64,000 bases of DNA from Sepiola atlantica. Its lineage: Eukaryota > Mollusca > Cephalopoda > Sepiida > Sepiolidae. The DNA is taken from contig OY744531.1 in the NCBI GenBank assembly GCA_963556195.1, positions 103,471,142 to 103,535,141 of the forward strand, given 5' to 3'. Made by a program: the position numbers and the translations under genes. Positions 1 through 10,915 of the stretch are shown here, piece by piece. Positions within the stretch are counted from its first letter, which is position 1. Each line of letters opens with the position of its first letter. The notes under the pieces were generated by a model. It did no database searches and had not been told where the DNA came from. It saw only the letters and a list, made by a program, of their open reading frames with translations.

Positions 1-128
1 TAAAGCATGTAAATCATAGGTGTGAGTATAATTATCAAATTTCATATTTCAGACGAGCCTCCATTTTTTATTTAAAAGTTTATTTTTTAGAAAAGGTGAT
101 TATAATATAATCGTATAAATACATTTAT

Positions 129-170
129 CCACAGACACTTGTTTCGTCGTTTCCTGACTTATCAGTGTGG
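129..170 (-). ncRNA. Hammerhead ribozyme motif, one core change
   Basis: On the minus strand: CCACA, core CTGATAA (consensus CTGANGA, so G8 is A), stem II GTC/GAC, GAAA, stem III AC/GT around loop AAGT, cleavage triplet GTC, then TGTGG, which pairs with CCACA as a 5-bp stem I. All three helices close. The single core change probably abolishes cleavage. It follows directly on a tRNA-like segment at 171-249. Confidence 0.7.
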
Positions 171-249
171 CGCATCGCATCTGAGGGTTTAAAACCTAGA
201 CGTTACACGCAACACATCGTGACAGTCTGGCACTTTACCTGCTAATCTA
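171..249 (-). mobile_element. tRNA-like head of a tRNA-hammerhead SINE
   Basis: The minus strand carries a B-box-like AGGTTTTAAACCC (185-197) and an A-box-like TTAGCAGGTAAAG about 50 nt upstream, with tRNA spacing. The hammerhead follows with almost no linker, and the tail runs toward position 100. Same architecture as 43133-43280. Confidence 0.5.
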
Positions 250-2249
250 ACAAGCACATTACTGATACTGTTTGTTTTTAAATTATTTTTTATTATTTGT
301 TTATAATTTTACAATATTGAGAACCGAGAAGATTCAATTATTTGTACGGAAAATGTTTCTTATTCATGTTTTAGTAGTATACAATTAAGTATTTGCATAT
401 GTTTATATAATTCCATGTGTATACATATTCCTGAACTAATTAGCCTTACGCATTTTTGAACACAGCTGTTTCGAGTAAGGAATGGTAATGTGGGTTATAT
501 TTTGTTTTAGGGGAATATATGTGTACACTCTCTTATTTGAAAATAAAAATATTTAAGATTTTTATTGAATTGGATCAATATTCGTTAGACATCAATTAAT
601 CTAATTTCTCTGAATTTCAATTTATCTGTAGGACCGTTTAAGCGTAAGAGTTAAGTTTTAGACTTTTTGTAGAATCAAATTCATATGATACAGTTTGATC
701 ACAATGGAAAAGGGATTATAGAATCCTTTACCTTTTATTTCTAACACATGTCATTTTTTTTTCTAACGATGTGGATTAGATCCACAACACGCTTATAATG
801 CGGCACTGGCCCGAACGATGGATAAGCGTCTGTTGGCATTACTTCTCTGCTGGATCAGAGAAAAGGTGTCTTGACTACAGGGACGAAACATGGTTGAATT
901 CTGTAAGCTGAAAACGGATGGTTGAATAAATAGTTTTGCCGTCTCTTTAGAAAATATTATTTATTAATTTAAAGTTCCGTCCGCTTTATTTCATCGATTA
1001 TGAGTCCAGCCAATCTATCAATCGGTTGGGATTGAACCGCCTCGCTTGTTGTCTACTGCAGAACTGCTTTCTCTCTTCAATAGGAAGGAAAAGGAGAAAA
1101 AAACAAAGTGTTACTATAATATTCTGACAGCTTGAGGGATCTGTAGTGATTCGAGATGAGGAAACTCGTCGAATACATTGTTGCATGAACGTCGCATGTT
1201 TGTAACATGGCAAGATTGTTTCGAGCTATCTAAGACGATGATATATTTTTTGAACTTTGGCATGCTTTTCTCCAGTTGTTGTTGATATTATAGTAACTTT
1301 TGTGTTGCGCTAAGAATTCTATATAGACATGTCTGTTTTCACAAACCCAGCAGTTTTGATGTACATTTATTCATGTATTGTTTCGGGTATGTTAGTTAAT
1401 ATTACTCACAAGTTGTTCACTCTAAGCCGGAGTGTTAATACACTTACTGACAAAGGTCCAATATACGATATAAATCTAATCAATCGTTTTCAGAATGTTT
1501 ATTAACTATATATACGCTTTTTACTAAAATGTCTAAATTCGGTTGTAAATGACACAAAGGTGGTTGATATGCCGTAAAAGAACCAACTCAAGCCAGATAA
1601 AACTTTTCTCTTAGTTGAAAAAAGTATAAAAATCTCTTAACTTTGCTCATTTCATGATTCGATATCAATAAGTCTAGCTTTTTAACTATATAACCTTAAC
1701 TCTAACCTGCGCGGTTTCAGAGAACCGTGTTTCAGAAACAGATCGATCGTTCAGCAAAATCTCATTCGAAAATTTTAAATAGAAAAACAAACTTAATAGA
1801 ATTTGGTAAAGTATCGCAGTTCATGAAATATCGTTGTCGTGATTAAGTTCATTGTTCACACGATTCTAAACTGATTTATAATGATTAGGAGAACAAACAA
1901 AAAACTTGCTCTGAACTATCGATGCTAGTATTTCACACGTTTCGATTAATTTAACTTTCGAGACGCACCAAAAAAGAAAAATTCGAATTTGGCGATTTGA
2001 AGAGTCAAGAATTAAAACGAACTAACTGATAACGTGTTGTTCCGGCAGTTTCTTGATTAACGGCGTATCTCTGTGGAACAGCATGGGATTTACAAAATGG
2101 CCGACTAAGCATATCTGTACAGATCTTTTTACGCTGTTGGTATAATGTTATGCATCTGGTTGCTAAGAATTTACTCTGCTTTGCAATACATCTTTTGAAA
2201 ACATTGGTTTTATGTTCATTTTATTAATACATTCGTTAAACTTGATTAA

Positions 2250-2250
<1 letters not shown>
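250..2250. other. No gene or repeat recognised
   Basis: AT-rich sequence with stop codons in all frames. The short frame at 998-1213 shows no domain. I see no RNA gene or tandem structure. Confidence 0.5.
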
Positions 2251-2305
<55 letters not shown>

Positions 2306-2320
2306 TATAGATATATATAT
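2251..2320. repeat. (TA)n microsatellite
   Basis: About 50 bp of pure TA followed by TAGA-interrupted TA. Confidence 0.95.
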
Positions 2321-3072
2321 AAAATATTTTTTCACCCCATTTTTAATGATATTTTAATATTTTTCAAATATTTGAACTTTGGCTTTTTCTACAGCCCAAC
2401 TTATCTATCTGTATTTCTCCTCTGATGATAAGATTTCGATCTTTGAAAAGCCTTGGCTTAAGGAAAGAACAATAAACACTGGTGGATTACAGAATACACC
2501 TTGCATTGAACAATCGAAATTTGAAATAAATTTGGACATTCGAACATGCTTATGACTCTTATTTATTCTATCTTTATAATTGCTCTATCTCGTATATTGA
2601 GCTTAACCTTTTCACTATAGGTCCTATTTACTAAAAGTTTACTTTTGGTTTATATTTGATTATACATTTATATATATAAACGTGACTTAAGAAAGCTTTA
2701 TTCGGCATAGAATGTCGGTACAATATTAGTGCCGCTATTTATATTGTTTAGTAAAAGCAGGAGAGTCTCCAAAGGGGAGATAATTCAAAGTTATTCGTAA
2801 TTGTTCATTACAGTTGATTTAAATGACAAAGCGAACTCTTCAGTTAACGAAGATAATAAAACTGTTTAGACTTGCATGCCAATGTGTAAATACTAGTAGT
2901 AGTAGAAGTGGTGGTAGTAGTAGTACTACTAGTAGTAGTAGATGGATAAGCATCATTAACAAAAAAGCAAACGTATTTATTTTTCAATATTTTCATAAAT
3001 ATTACTAAATATTCCAACTAAATGAAAAAAAAAGAAGATATTTACAGCGAGTAAAAAAACAGGAGTAATAAA
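2321..3072. other. Non-coding; small AGT-rich run
   Basis: No gene seen. A short AGT/GTA trinucleotide run lies at about 2893-2941. The phrase TATTTACTAAAAGTTTACTT with its flanks occurs at about 2626-2665 and again at about 3188-3225, so these are two copies of an unnamed repeat. Confidence 0.5.
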
Positions 3073-3073
3073 C

Positions 3074-3129
<56 letters not shown>

Positions 3130-3223
3130 ATATATATATAAGATAGAAGTATTGCTGTATCTCGTATATAACCTTTTCACTTTAGGTCCTATTTACTAAA
3201 AGTTTACTTTTTGTTTATATTTG

Positions 3224-3312
<89 letters not shown>
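3073..3312. repeat. Compound (CA)n / (TA)n microsatellites
   Basis: (CA)n at 3073-3092 runs into (TA)n to 3140. A second, 88-bp (TA)n occupies 3225-3312 and abuts the foldback element that follows. Confidence 0.95.
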
Positions 3313-3314
<2 letters not shown>

Positions 3315-3725
3315 GAAATGAAAAAGGAAAAAACAAAAAAATGTATTCGTTCTGTCTTTATTTGTAAGACTTCCCTAGGATGATAATTTTAAGAAAATAT
3401 CATACAAATACATGAAAATATTGGGTTGACATGATGGGTTAATGAGAAGAAGTAGTAGCCACTACTGGAAGCACAGGACCGAGGTCCGGGTGGAAGGAAG
3501 TCAGTGGCATGGACTTCCTTCAACCGGTCATCGGTCCTGTGCTCCCAGTAGTGGCTACTACTTCTTCTCATAACCCATTATGTCAACCCATTATTTTCAT
3601 GTACTTGTATGATATTTTCTTAAAATTATCATCCTAGGGAAGTCTTACAAATAAAGACGAAACGTTGATGAATACATAAAAATACATCTTTTTGGTTTTT
3701 CTTTCTTCATTTTCCATTACGTCGG
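3313..3725. mobile_element. Foldback element with hammerhead-derived arms
   Basis: Imperfect inverted repeat of about 200 bp per arm. The left arm starts GGGAAATGAAAAAGG and the right arm ends CTTCATTTTCCATTAC. Centre near 3510. The right arm holds a decayed hammerhead (3629-3671). The left arm has lost about 10 bp at the matching GAAAC/cleavage site. A single-arm relative lies at 46574-46690. (TA)n arrays flank both ends. Confidence 0.75.
3629..3671 (+). ncRNA. Decayed hammerhead ribozyme motif
   Basis: TCATC, core CTAGGGA (expected CTGAGGA), stem II GTCTT/AAGAC with loop ACAAATA, GAAA, ACGT, T, then GATGA pairing with TCATC. The helices survive but two core bases are changed, so it is probably inactive. 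Confidence 0.6.
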
Positions 3726-3750
3726 ATTACCTTCATCCTTCTTTTTTCAT

Positions 3751-3794
<44 letters not shown>

Positions 3795-4371
3795 CTTGTA
3801 CAATTAGTAGACTATGTTAGGAAACGTTCGGTTTCACGAAACAAGGAATGGCAAGTACGATTATAATCCTGCCATGGCTCATAGAGAAATGAAGGAAAAG
3901 CAATATGGTTGCATAAGTCGCTGTATTTCTTTAAATATTTTCTTACGATCGAGGTATATTTTCATGATACTCACTATATAGGTTATGCCCATACTCAATT
4001 AAAATTACTTGAAGAAAATAGTTGTCGTTTTGTTTAAAAAAAATATTGATACTTTAAGTAAGTTCCTTGTTACTTTCTATGATATCTAAAAGATACATAC
4101 ACATAGATACAATAACAAAAACATTCTACTATACCATATTTTTTACTAAGGTTTAAAAAATTATTAAGGCCTAAAGACCACCCGAGGATAAGGGTTATTT
4201 TTGTTACTAAGGATGAATTACAAATACATGTTTAAATGGAGAACTAAAATAACATACACTAGCATATATCTTTTGAAAAACATTGTGAAAAACTAAACAA
4301 GCTCCAGGTTCCTGTACAAAGGTTAGTTTCAAACTCACATACAAGTTGTAAGATCAAATCTTTTTTGGAAA
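3726..4371. other. (TA)n then unrecognised AT-rich DNA
   Basis: (TA)n at 3756-3793. The rest has no recognisable gene or repeat. Confidence 0.5.
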
Positions 4372-4640
4372 AACATTTACATTACAAAAACATTTACATT
4401 ACAAAAACATTTACATCACCTAAAAAACATTTAAATTACAAAAAACATTTGCATTACCAAAGACATTTACATTACAGAATACATTTAAATTACTAAAAAC
4501 ATTTACATTAAAAACATATTTAAATTACACAAAATATTTACATTACAAAATACATTTACATTACAAAAAACATTACAAAAAACATTTACATTACAAAAAC
4601 ATTTACATTACAAAAAAACATTTACATTACAAAAAAATAC
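4372..4640. repeat. 17-bp minisatellite
   Basis: About 15 imperfect units of the type ACATTTACATTACAAAA, with A-run length changes between units. Confidence 0.85.
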
Positions 4641-4756
4641 TGATAATTTGAGTCAGTCCATTCTGCCGCTTGTATTCGCTTGAGTATATACTGAATTGCC
4701 TCCCTTCGTTTTACATGCTATTAATATTGTTAAACAGACTAACACAAGTATAATAA

Positions 4757-4815
<59 letters not shown>
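4757..4815. repeat. (TA)n microsatellite
   Basis: About 59 bp, directly at the end of the foldback at 4815-4943. It sits on the 3' side of the hammerhead read on the minus strand. Confidence 0.95.
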
Positions 4816-4820
<5 letters not shown>

Positions 4821-4943
4821 TTTATACGTACATAAAAGTAATCCATGGACACGTGTTTCTGGCTCACAGCCGTCATCAGCATGGCTAACTGTGAGCCAGA
4901 AACACGTGTCCATTGATTACTTTTATGTACGTATAAAATTAAT
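4815..4943. mobile_element. Palindromic hammerhead element
   Basis: Arms of about 54 bp (4815-4869 and 4889-4943) separated by a 19-nt centre. The left arm plus centre, read on the minus strand, forms a hammerhead; the right arm repeats stem II to tail but lacks a CTGATGA core. The unit is the same as at 6441-6518 and 6770-6854. Confidence 0.8.
4843..4884 (-). ncRNA. Hammerhead ribozyme motif, intact core
   Basis: CCATG, CTGATGA, stem II GGCT-GTG-AGCC (with a C/A mismatch at its base), GAAA, self-complementary ACACGTGT as stem III, C17, then CATGG pairing with CCATG. The cleavage triplet would be GTC. This is a minimal type I layout. In cis, stem III is 2 bp with loop ACGT; a dimer would give 8 bp. 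Confidence 0.8.
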
Positions 4944-5110
4944 ATATGTATCAAAAACAAAAACTACGGTCTTTGAAATGAGGACGACTAATAATGCAGT
5001 TTTCTGCATCTTAATAACTTAGGAAGTGAAACAATTAAAAATAATAGTAAGCTCAATAACATCGAGCTGAAAATCATCTTTAAAAATAATTACATAGAAA
5101 TCATTATATA

Positions 5111-5115
<5 letters not shown>

Positions 5116-5178
<63 letters not shown>

Positions 5179-5337
5179 AGAATGCAAGATAATACTTTAA
5201 AGATATAAATAATATATTCAGCCAGTAGACTATCAGGATAAAAACAAAACTCAATATAATGTATAGAGCAATAATATTAATTGAATAACATAATACTTTT
5301 CTTTTAATATATATATATCTTTTAATATATATATATC

Positions 5338-5414
<77 letters not shown>

Positions 5415-5550
5415 GAAGACAAAATAAAATAAGAAATTAATCAGATTTTATTAAACTCATGAGTTAAGGACGCAGTATCATTTCTTGTTTTTGAACTTTA
5501 ATAAAATCTGATTAATTTCTCATTTTATTATGTCTTCAATTATATATATT

Positions 5551-5614
<64 letters not shown>
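5116..5614. repeat. (TA)n arrays around a 44-bp-arm palindrome
   Basis: (TA)n at 5116-5155 continues into (GA)n to 5177. (TA)n at 5343-5410 and 5561-5614 flank an inverted repeat at 5411-5541, with arms beginning AATTGAAGACAAAATAA and a ~40-nt centre. No ribozyme core is seen in this palindrome. Short TTTAATATATATATATC units (5310-5345) precede it. Confidence 0.85.
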
Positions 5615-5620
<6 letters not shown>

Positions 5621-6255
5621 GAAAAGTATAGTTCAATAAGTATCACTTTAAAATATATATCTTTCAAATGTTATTATATCATTGTCTATATTTATTTGGC
5701 CTGTTCCAATGGAAAAAAGAAAGTTTCTAGATTTTTACTTTGTATGACTTATTTTCATAATTATTAAACAATGCAATTAAATATAGCCTGTATTGTATTA
5801 ATAAAAAAAAGTGTGATATAGAGAAAGGAACACAGACGGGGTGTGATTGAGTCTTGTTTATTTATGTATTTGTTTATTAACTGTTTTTTATTAATTTCTT
5901 TAGTTATATTGTTTGATTTATTAATTTATTTTTTGCATATTTATTTATTTATTTACACCATCTTTTTTCTATTTTCGATTCCCTTTTCTCTCGCTAAAAC
6001 TTCTGACAAAATTAAAACAAAACACAAAAGAAAAAAAATACAACATTAATCTTACAATAAAAACAAACAAACCTACCATTGATGACGATCGTGATGATCG
6101 AAAGTGCTTAAGATAGCAGAAAATACAACCACACAAATTACCAACTGATACGCGAAAGCTTGCTCACCGTGTTAAGAAAATAATTACGAACATCAGAAAA
6201 CGTGAAAATTATTAAGTCTTCAAACAAACATGTATACATAACGATTTGCTGCCCA

Positions 6256-6256
<1 letters not shown>
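5615..6256. other. No gene recognised
   Basis: AT-rich. The frame at 5843-6049 is low-complexity and hydrophobic, with no family resemblance. Confidence 0.5.
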
Positions 6257-6339
<83 letters not shown>

Positions 6340-6354
6340 TATATAAAGACTATA

Positions 6355-6401
<47 letters not shown>

Positions 6402-6440
6402 ACTATGAACATCTATATATATATAACGACTATGAACATA
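6257..6440. repeat. (TA)n cluster
   Basis: (TA)n at 6257-6329 and 6360-6397, separated by AATA-type units. The phrase GACTATGAACAT is repeated between the blocks. Confidence 0.9.
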
Positions 6441-6584
6441 TATATATTATTTATTTTATACGCACATAAAAGTAATCCATGGACACGTGTTTCTGGCTCA
6501 CAGCCGTCATCAGCATGGCTAACTTAGACAGAGATCGAACCTTCGATATTGATGTCTATAGTCCAGCGTTCTACGCTCCGTCTA
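6441..6584 (-). mobile_element. tRNA-hammerhead SINE
   Basis: Read on the minus strand: a tRNA-like head at 6584-6525 with GTAGAACGCTGGACT followed by B-box GGTTCGATCTC (6531-6541); a 6-nt linker; the hammerhead (6518-6477); then a tail ending in TATAAAATAAATAAT and TA repeats. Total about 145 nt. The tRNA D-arm half is weak, so the head may be 5' truncated. The body recurs at 4815-4943 and 6770-6854. Confidence 0.75.
6477..6518 (-). ncRNA. Hammerhead ribozyme motif, intact core
   Basis: Same sequence as the motif at 4843-4884: CCATG / CTGATGA / GGCT-GTG-AGCC / GAAA / ACACGTGT / C / CATGG. It lies directly downstream of a tRNA-like head. Confidence 0.8.
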
Positions 6585-6769
6585 AAATTATGTGCGATTT
6601 TTATCACCTAAATAGTTAATGTATTTTCATGTAATTATTTTTATTTGTGATTGTAGCGTTCGTTGTTATTTTGCTTGCTATTATTTCGATTGTCTCACTT
6701 TCTTAAGTTATTAAAATGCAGAAAATTGCATTATTAGTCGCCCTTAACTTCATAGGACGTATTTTTTCC

Positions 6770-6860
6770 GTTAATATATATTTTATTTATTTTATACTTA
6801 GATAAAAGTAATCCATGAACACGTGTTTCTGGCTCACAGTCGTCATCAGCATGGCTAACT
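6770..6860 (-). mobile_element. 5'-truncated hammerhead SINE
   Basis: The body of the 6441-6584 element, from the linker through the tail, without the tRNA-like head. Where the head should begin, the sequence turns into (TA)n at 6868-6913. Just upstream (6700-6770), a segment with GCAGAAAATTGCATTATTAG matches, inverted, 4975-5025. Confidence 0.7.
6813..6854 (-). ncRNA. Hammerhead motif, weakened stem II
   Basis: CCATG / CTGATGA / GACT-GTG-AGCC / GAAA / ACACGTGT / T / CATGG. The core is intact. Stem II has one A/C mismatch compared with its relatives, and the cleavage triplet is GTT. Confidence 0.7.
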
Positions 6861-6863
6861 TAG

Positions 6864-6916
<53 letters not shown>

Positions 6917-7009
6917 TGTACGTATCCAGCTCTGCCCGAGATACAGTGATGTAATATTATTTTTATTTGTTTTCACATTTTTAAACCTCGACAGAAAAAG
7001 AAATAACAT

Positions 7010-7260
7010 TTATGACGAACTCAGTTCACTTGTAGTCGCTCAACATAAATGCTTCCGACCAACCTGACAAGCAGCAAAATCCCACCCCTTCGCTGATCCC
7101 GGACAACTTTTTACTTTAATAGTTGTTTTTTCTCGAACCGTTTGTCATTTCCCCGACTGCACCAACATGCAGAAATTTAATTTTTTTCTGAACACCATCT
7201 CGTTGCACAACTCTCCATTTAGTATGTCTCCTATGAATCTGGTTCCTAATTTACAGTAAC
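7010..7260 (+). pseudogene. LINE reverse-transcriptase C-terminal relic
   Basis: Frames joined by frameshifts give ASDQPDKQQNPTPSLI, FYFNSCFFS and FPDCTNMQKFNFFLN. This is the end of a CR1/Jockey-type ORF2, where living relatives have a FYSNSF...FWNSLP...FPD..NMQKFK...N.HL pattern. Better-preserved copies of the same family lie at 51120-51590 and 55560-56000. Only the last ~80 codons are recognisable. Confidence 0.7.
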
Positions 7261-7879
7261 TTCTTACGTTTCAGTAGAAAAATTCCTTTTTCGAAGTTAA
7301 TAAAGTTAAAAAGAAACTTTGGCAACAAAAAGTTGAACCTAACAGTGAACCATGTTGCTTGTTTAGAGAGATTGCCGTTCGGGAATAATTGACCTCCAGG
7401 GTGACATTATTTCTGTTAATTATAGTTCCATATTACAGGAAGGGCTCCTTCCAATATTCTCAAGTGGTAGAATGACAAATCATTATTTATCACAACACTG
7501 CTAAAACACACAAGACTAGTTGCATCAAAATGAGATTAAAAACATCATCCGTTGCCAAGTCTGTCGTCAGATATGAACATTATCAAACACCTCTCAGCCA
7601 TATTAGACCGAAGCCTTTGAAAAAGGACCAGAAACCGTCTTCAAGAACAGAACTCTGAAAATTACTGCCTGAAACATGGTAAAAAAATCTCCAAATAATG
7701 TTCGTAAACTGATCACCAACGTATCGAAAAGATATTTTCGATTAAAAATGCAGAGGCGATGTCAATTAAGTATTAGTACTTTATTGTCATCTTTTTATTA
7801 AATAATGAATATTTAAAATAACATCTAAGTTTATATAGGCGTCTATTTACTTCTGATTTCTTTCTTTCTCTCTCTCTCT

Positions 7880-7881
<2 letters not shown>
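7261..7881. other. No gene recognised
   Basis: Mixed-composition DNA without domains. 7861-7881 is TC-rich and leads into (TA)n. Confidence 0.45.

Positions 7882-7953
<72 letters not shown>
7882..7953. repeat. (TA)n microsatellite
   Basis: About 72 bp, 3' of the hammerhead at 8005-8048 when read on the minus strand. Confidence 0.95.
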
Positions 7954-7957
<4 letters not shown>

Positions 7958-8004
7958 GTTTTGAGGTACAAAATTTATAGATACATTTAAAAAGAATACG
8001 CGGA

Positions 8005-8048
8005 AATCTCTCTAAGGCCCTTTCGACTATCATCTCGTCAGGAGAAAA
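8005..8048 (-). ncRNA. Hammerhead ribozyme motif, intact core
   Basis: TTTCTC, CTGACGA, short stem II GA..TC around TGATAG, GAAA, AGGGCCTT (near self-complementary stem III), A17, then GAGAGA, which pairs with TTTCTC (one G-T). The tail runs to (TA)n at 7953-7882. Stem II is only 2 bp, so activity is doubtful. Confidence 0.6.
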
Positions 8049-8411
8049 TCGATAGTTTTAATTAATAATATTGTCGAAAGAAAGAGCAAATGGGGAAATT
8101 GAGTGTGCCAAAATTAACGTTGAAGCGATTAAAATTCAATTTAATTATTTCGTTAAAAGTCGATTAAAAGGCACTACGTTAGGGGATAAAAAAAAAAAAA
8201 AAAAATTGGGAAGGAGTTCAAAGTTCCCCAAAGAGATTAAGCGATCTTACAAATTCCTTCTGCCGGCACAAGGAAGGTTTTCGCATAGCAATAGAGACAG
8301 ATTCCAATATTTTCAAATGGTTCTTGGAATCTGCTCGATGCAAGACCTCAAAACGGTCTATTTTATAGCCACTGGCACAGCTCGGGTTTTCAACCAAATG
8401 CTGGCCAATAG

Positions 8412-8412
<1 letters not shown>

Positions 8413-8492
<80 letters not shown>
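8413..8492. repeat. (TA)n microsatellite
   Basis: About 80 bp of near-pure TA. The open frame ending here at 8071-8493 has no recognisable domain. Confidence 0.95.
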
Positions 8493-8494
<2 letters not shown>

Positions 8495-8504
8495 ATTATT
8501 TTTA

Positions 8505-8622
8505 TTTACACAGATCTTAACCTTAGATAATATTTGGAAAGAATATATATAAAAGCTCTATTTGATATTGAGCAGTTTTTATAAGCCTGGTTGAAATTCT
8601 TTGGATTACTATCCTTGTCTGG

Positions 8623-8632
<10 letters not shown>
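8505..8632 (-). repeat. Dispersed repeat, shared with 25951-26060
   Basis: The segment with TTGAGCAGTTTTTATAAGCC and GAAATTCTTTGGATTACT matches, inverted, the DNA at 25951-26060. It is bounded by (TA)n on both sides. Class unknown. Confidence 0.65.
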
Positions 8633-8671
<39 letters not shown>

Positions 8672-8692
8672 AGAGAGAGAGAGAGAGAGATT

Positions 8693-8941
8693 AGGGCAAA
8701 CATGATTAAATAACACGGAGTGTTTTTGCTTGATAAGACTTTTTTTTATTTTTTCAATTTTCCGAATGGTCCATTTAGTGTTTCGGTTAAACTGGTGTAT
8801 GTAAGTTCCGTGGGTTCTTGTTCCACGGAACTTACATACACCAATTTGACCGAAACACTAAATGCAGCATTCGGTAAATTGAAACAATAAAAAGGTCTTC
8901 TGGAGCAAAAACACTCCGTGTTATTTAATAATGTTTGCCCT
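8693..8941. mobile_element. Long palindrome (foldback) between microsatellites
   Basis: Arms of about 120 bp. The left arm begins AGGGCAAACATGATTAAATA and the right arm ends with its complement at 8941. The 9-nt centre is GTTCTTGTT. (GA)n and (TA)n lie on the left, (TA)n on the right. CCGAAACAC occurs in each arm but no CTGANGA core is present. Confidence 0.85.
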
Positions 8942-8942
8942 A

Positions 8943-9002
<60 letters not shown>
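8943..9002. repeat. (TA)n microsatellite
   Basis: 60 bp of pure TA after the palindrome. Confidence 0.95.
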
Positions 9003-9009
<7 letters not shown>

Positions 9010-9131
9010 TTGTACATGTATTGTATTAGTTTCTGTAGATGTAAATCCTTTGAAACTCAAGTGTTTATAAAAAGTGCTCAATAACAAGTAGAGCTGTTCA
9101 TAAGTACAAATTTTTATTCATACAAACATTA

Positions 9132-9197
9132 TTGGTTACATATGTGCATACATGTTTCAGTTGCACTTTTTACAGAAAGTCAACCTCATCAGACCAA
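9132..9197 (-). ncRNA. Hammerhead ribozyme with extended stems II and III
   Basis: TTGGT, CTGATGA, stem II GTTG/CAAC extended by ACTTT/AAAGT, GAAA, stem III of about six pairs (ACATGT...ACATATGT region), triplet GTA, then ACCAA pairing with TTGGT. This is the only copy in the window with a long intramolecular stem III, so it is the best candidate for cleavage as a monomer. Confidence 0.8.
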
Positions 9198-9312
9198 GGA
9201 TTCCAGAGAAGTGGGCCCAATCCGGAAAATTGAAGTGATCAATACTAAAATAACCAGACAAAAATTGTCAGTTATTTTTAATAATACGTGTCTTAAGAGA
9301 GAAAATGCTGCC

Positions 9313-9315
<3 letters not shown>

Positions 9316-9389
<74 letters not shown>
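9316..9389. repeat. (TA)n microsatellite
   Basis: About 65 bp of TA plus a short degenerate end. Confidence 0.95.
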
Positions 9390-10108
9390 TGTTACAAAAT
9401 GTAGGGAGAGCTATCGGGATTCGAACTCACGACTCCGGTTTACGGAGAGAGATGGGATTCATTTTTGCATATTTATACACGACCGAGAAATTATAATAAT
9501 GCGACTCGAATGACGTCAGGAAAAGAGATAAAAAGAGAGAGTGAAGACAAAAAAAACAAACTTCAGCCACACGCGAAGCCGCACGCGAAGAAGAACAGTC
9601 GACAGGAAGTTAACGCGACACAGAGGACGAAGGATGCCGGCAAGAAAGTACGTTAGCTGCCGGGTTAAGACGGACATATTTTGAGGACAACTATAGTCAG
9701 TCTTCCCGAGTACCTCTGCGCTGAACGGGGAAGAAATGAACAACCGTCGACAAGACAGTCGCGAGGAAAGGCAGGGGCCTTTTGTAAATGGAATTTGAAG
9801 ATGGAATTATATCCGCCCTTGGCTTGGGCGAGACGAGCCTGTTGAAAATGGAATTATAGCCGCCCTCGGCTCGGGCGAGACGACCCGCTGAACTAAGCGG
9901 AGAAAAAGCTTGAAGATGGAATTATAGCCGCCCTCGGCTCGGGCGAGACGACCCGCTGAACTAAGCGGAGAAAAAGTAACCAGCCAGGAATTGTTTTTCC
10001 TGAGAAAAAAATGTATTTCAAAACTACATGTGCAATGGGGGTACGGCTACGACGACATGCCGGAAATATCTACTCTAAATCGAACAATGCATCCATTTGT
10101 GAGTAACA
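9390..10108 (+). mobile_element. Possible solo LTR
   Basis: Starts TGTTAC and ends GTAACA, the inverted-dinucleotide ends typical of LTRs, 719 bp apart. GGGATTCGAACTCACG near the start resembles an antisense tRNA T-arm. No target duplication, primer-binding site or pol sequence was found. The call rests on termini alone and could be coincidence. Confidence 0.3.
9795..9980 (+). repeat. GC-rich tandem triplication
   Basis: Three units beginning at about 9803, 9850 and 9918, each with GGAATTATAGCCGCCCTCGG and GGGCGAGACGACCCG. The last two are 68 bp long and almost identical; the first is truncated and diverged. GC content is far above the surroundings. Confidence 0.8.
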
Positions 10109-10540
10109 ACCTGAATATCTCTTCACGGACATTCGCCCCCTAGGGCTGTTATATATGTGTATATTTTTTGTGTAGAAATGAATCCTGCTACTATAGGGAT
10201 AGGATAGACACCCCCCTCTTCTTAAGACTATACTTTTGTTTTGACGTTTTATTTCGTTTTGTTTTATAGATACACTCCCCTTTTTTCTAGTATATAGTTT
10301 TATTAAATAAATGAATATAAAATTTAAATCCTAAAGTCTTTTGTCGTTTCTTCGTTGTCTTTTGTTTGTTTCCTGACGGTATTTTATATTGTAGAAATCC
10401 CCATCCCATATCACGTTTTATTTGAACCTGGGATAATACGAGCCACTCCGGACTTTTTAAAACTTTTTTTTTAAAACTTATTTTTTTCTTTGTCACGTAA
10501 TGTCTTTCGGTGGTCCCGACCGGCGGCATTCGTGAAAATA
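10109..10540. other. No gene recognised
   Basis: T-rich on the plus strand. Homopurine/homopyrimidine stretches only. Confidence 0.4.
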
Positions 10541-10737
10541 TATATATATAATATTCATAAATAAATATTAATTATTTAGTATATTCATTCTATTATTTAA
10601 TTATATATATATATATAATATTTATAAATTAATATTAATTATTTAATATATTAATTATATTATTTAATGATATATATATATATATAATATTTATAAATAA
10701 ATATTAATTATTTAATATATTAATTATATTATTTAAT

Positions 10738-10773
<36 letters not shown>
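10541..10773. repeat. Three ~67-bp AT-rich tandem units
   Basis: Units starting near 10541, 10608 and 10674, each ATAATATTTATAAATAAATA... ending in (TA)n. The same sequence occurs inverted in the tail of the next SINE (about 10895-10930), so the SINE lies between inverted arms. Confidence 0.8.
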
Positions 10774-10774
10774 A

Positions 10775-10915
10775 GACTCTTGACTGCGAATCAGTGGCGA
10801 TTTGTGATTGGAGTTCGCGCCCGCCGACCGTTGGAAACTAATTTCCTGCACTGAAGATTGCATAAGCATGAAACATCGATGTCTGTAGGTAATAAATAAT
10901 TAATATTTATTTATA

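Noticed and set aside
6078..6115. Hammerhead-like TTGATGACGATC...GATCGAAAG
   Set aside because: C3 of the core is T, G12 is part of the supposed stem, and no stem I is found.
8693..8941. Hammerhead inside the palindrome
   Set aside because: CCGAAACAC is present in both arms, but no CTGANGA or near variant lies upstream.
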